From: Bacillota bacterium
GTDB taxonomy: Bacteria; Bacillota; Dethiobacteria; Dethiobacterales; Dethiobacteraceae
Direction: 5' to 3'
Assembly: GCA_018725345.1 (NCBI GenBank)
Contig: QLUI01000012.1
Span: 1-14,895 of the forward strand
DNA: 14,895 nucleotides
Shown here: positions 14,278 through 14,895 of the stretch, one piece after another
Layout of the letters: each line of letters opens with the position of its first letter
How positions within the stretch are numbered: position 1 is the first letter of the stretch
Position numbers and translations under genes: made by a program
The notes under the pieces: model-generated
What the model saw: the letters and a program-made list of their open reading frames with translations, nothing else
Database searches by the model: none
Told to the model about the DNA's origin: nothing

Positions 14278-14832
14278 ATGGTGGAACGGGTAGAAGCATT
14301 AAATTTGGTTAAAAAATATGTAAAAAACAAAAACTTAATTAAGCATATGCTGGCCACAGAGGCAGTGATGGGTGCATTGGCAAAACGCTGCGAAGCAGAT
14401 GTGGATAGCTGGCGGTTGGCAGGCCTTGTTCATGATTTGGATTATGATCAGACGGCTGAAGAGCCGGAACAACACGGAATCTTTGCCGCGAAGATGCTGA
14501 AAGAGTTAAATTTCCCCGCAGAGATCATCCAAGCAGTCCGCGCCCACAACGGATTACTGGGTTATGAGCGGATTAGCAGCATGGATCATGCGCTCTATGC
14601 CGCAGACCCAGTCACCGGTTTAATTGTGGCCGCAGCCTTGATTCATCCCCATAAAAAACTGACCTTCATTGACGCGAAATTCGTCCTAAACCGTTTTGAC
14701 GAAAAACATTTTGCGCGTGGGGCAAGCCGGGAACAGATTAAGTCTTGTAGCCAGTTGAATCTGGAGCTTGAAGAGTTTGTTGGCATCAGTCTGGAAGCAA
14801 TGCAGAGTACCTCTGGAGAACTGGGTCTCTAG
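14278..14832 (+). CDS. HD-domain phosphohydrolase
   Basis: The 184-residue protein has the HD-superfamily metal pattern: His23 in KHMLATE, His52-Asp53 in GLVHDLDYDQT, His66 in EPEQHG, His90 in RAHNG and Asp110 in LYAADPVTG. Such proteins hydrolyse phosphate esters of nucleotides or second messengers using divalent metal; the substrate cannot be told from sequence. It is a single small HD domain with no signal peptide or membrane segment, so it should be cytoplasmic. ATG 14278 follows AGGAGGAACA. It sits alone after the hppA terminator and 28 bases before the next gene, with which it is probably co-transcribed. Confidence 0.88.
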   Translation: MVERVEALNLVKKYVKNKNLIKHMLATEAVMGALAKRCEADVDSWRLAGLVHDLDYDQTAEEPEQHGIFAAKMLKELNFPAEIIQAVRAHNGLLGYERISSMDHALYAADPVTGLIVAAALIHPHKKLTFIDAKFVLNRFDEKHFARGASREQIKSCSQLNLELEEFVGISLEAMQSTSGELGL

Positions 14833-14860
14833 GAGATCCCAAAAGAAATGAGGCAGAAAT

Positions 14861-14895
14861 ATGATTTTTGAGGAAAAAGTTTTAAATTATATGCG
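14861..14895 (+). CDS. rnr: Probable ribonuclease R, N-terminal fragment (3' end outside window)
   Basis: Only 11 complete codons are visible: MIFEEKVLNYM. This resembles the opening of Firmicute RNase R (M-x-x-K/E-E-K-[VI]-L-x-[YF]-M), and rnr commonly follows secG in this phylum, usually ahead of smpB. GAGGCAG at 14850-14856 provides a ribosome binding site. The call rests mainly on gene order; the piece is too short to prove. Confidence 0.5.
   Translation, partial: MIFEEKVLNYM

Overview
This window looks like a chromosomal segment of a low-to-mid-GC Gram-positive anaerobe of the Firmicutes (Clostridia or a Dethiobacter/Desulfotomaculum-like lineage). The reasons are the rapZ-yvcK-whiA block, a gap-pgk-tpiA-gpmI-eno glycolytic operon, strong AGGAGG-type ribosome binding sites, secG beside eno, and a membrane pyrophosphatase of the K+-dependent type. 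The species cannot be named from sequence alone. Every gene I can support is on the + strand, and the longest gap without a gene is about 260 bases.

Left part (1-3865): the 3' end of a Crp/Fnr-type regulator, then a broken PHP-domain gene, then three intact genes, rapZ (yvcJ), yvcK (gluconeogenesis factor family) and whiA, tightly packed as is usual for Gram-positives. Middle (3866-4431): a 68-codon remnant of rpoN (sigma-54) that joins the extreme N-terminus to the C-terminal RpoN box with everything between deleted. It is followed by a strong hairpin and the gap promoter region. No cggR, the repressor that often precedes gap in Firmicutes, is present.

Glycolysis (4432-10367): gap, pgk (TTG start), tpiA, gpmI and eno encode the whole triose-phosphate section from glyceraldehyde-3-phosphate to phosphoenolpyruvate. 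tpiA/gpmI overlap by 4 bases and gpmI/eno by 8, so translational coupling is likely. Gap carries substitutions at the cofactor-selecting positions that would suit NADP or dual use.

Right part (10368-14895): a secreted TupA-like tungstate-binding protein fused behind a copper-amine-oxidase-type stalk domain stands alone. It has a near-consensus sigma-A promoter whose start point is covered by a perfect palindrome resembling the ModE molybdate/tungstate operator. Then come secG, hppA (membrane pyrophosphatase, probably Na+-pumping and K+-dependent), an HD-domain phosphohydrolase and the first codons of what is probably rnr (RNase R).

Most worth a second look: the mini-sigma-54 ORF, the second internally deleted gene (PHP) in the same window, and the ModE-like operator on an orphan TupA-stalk fusion.
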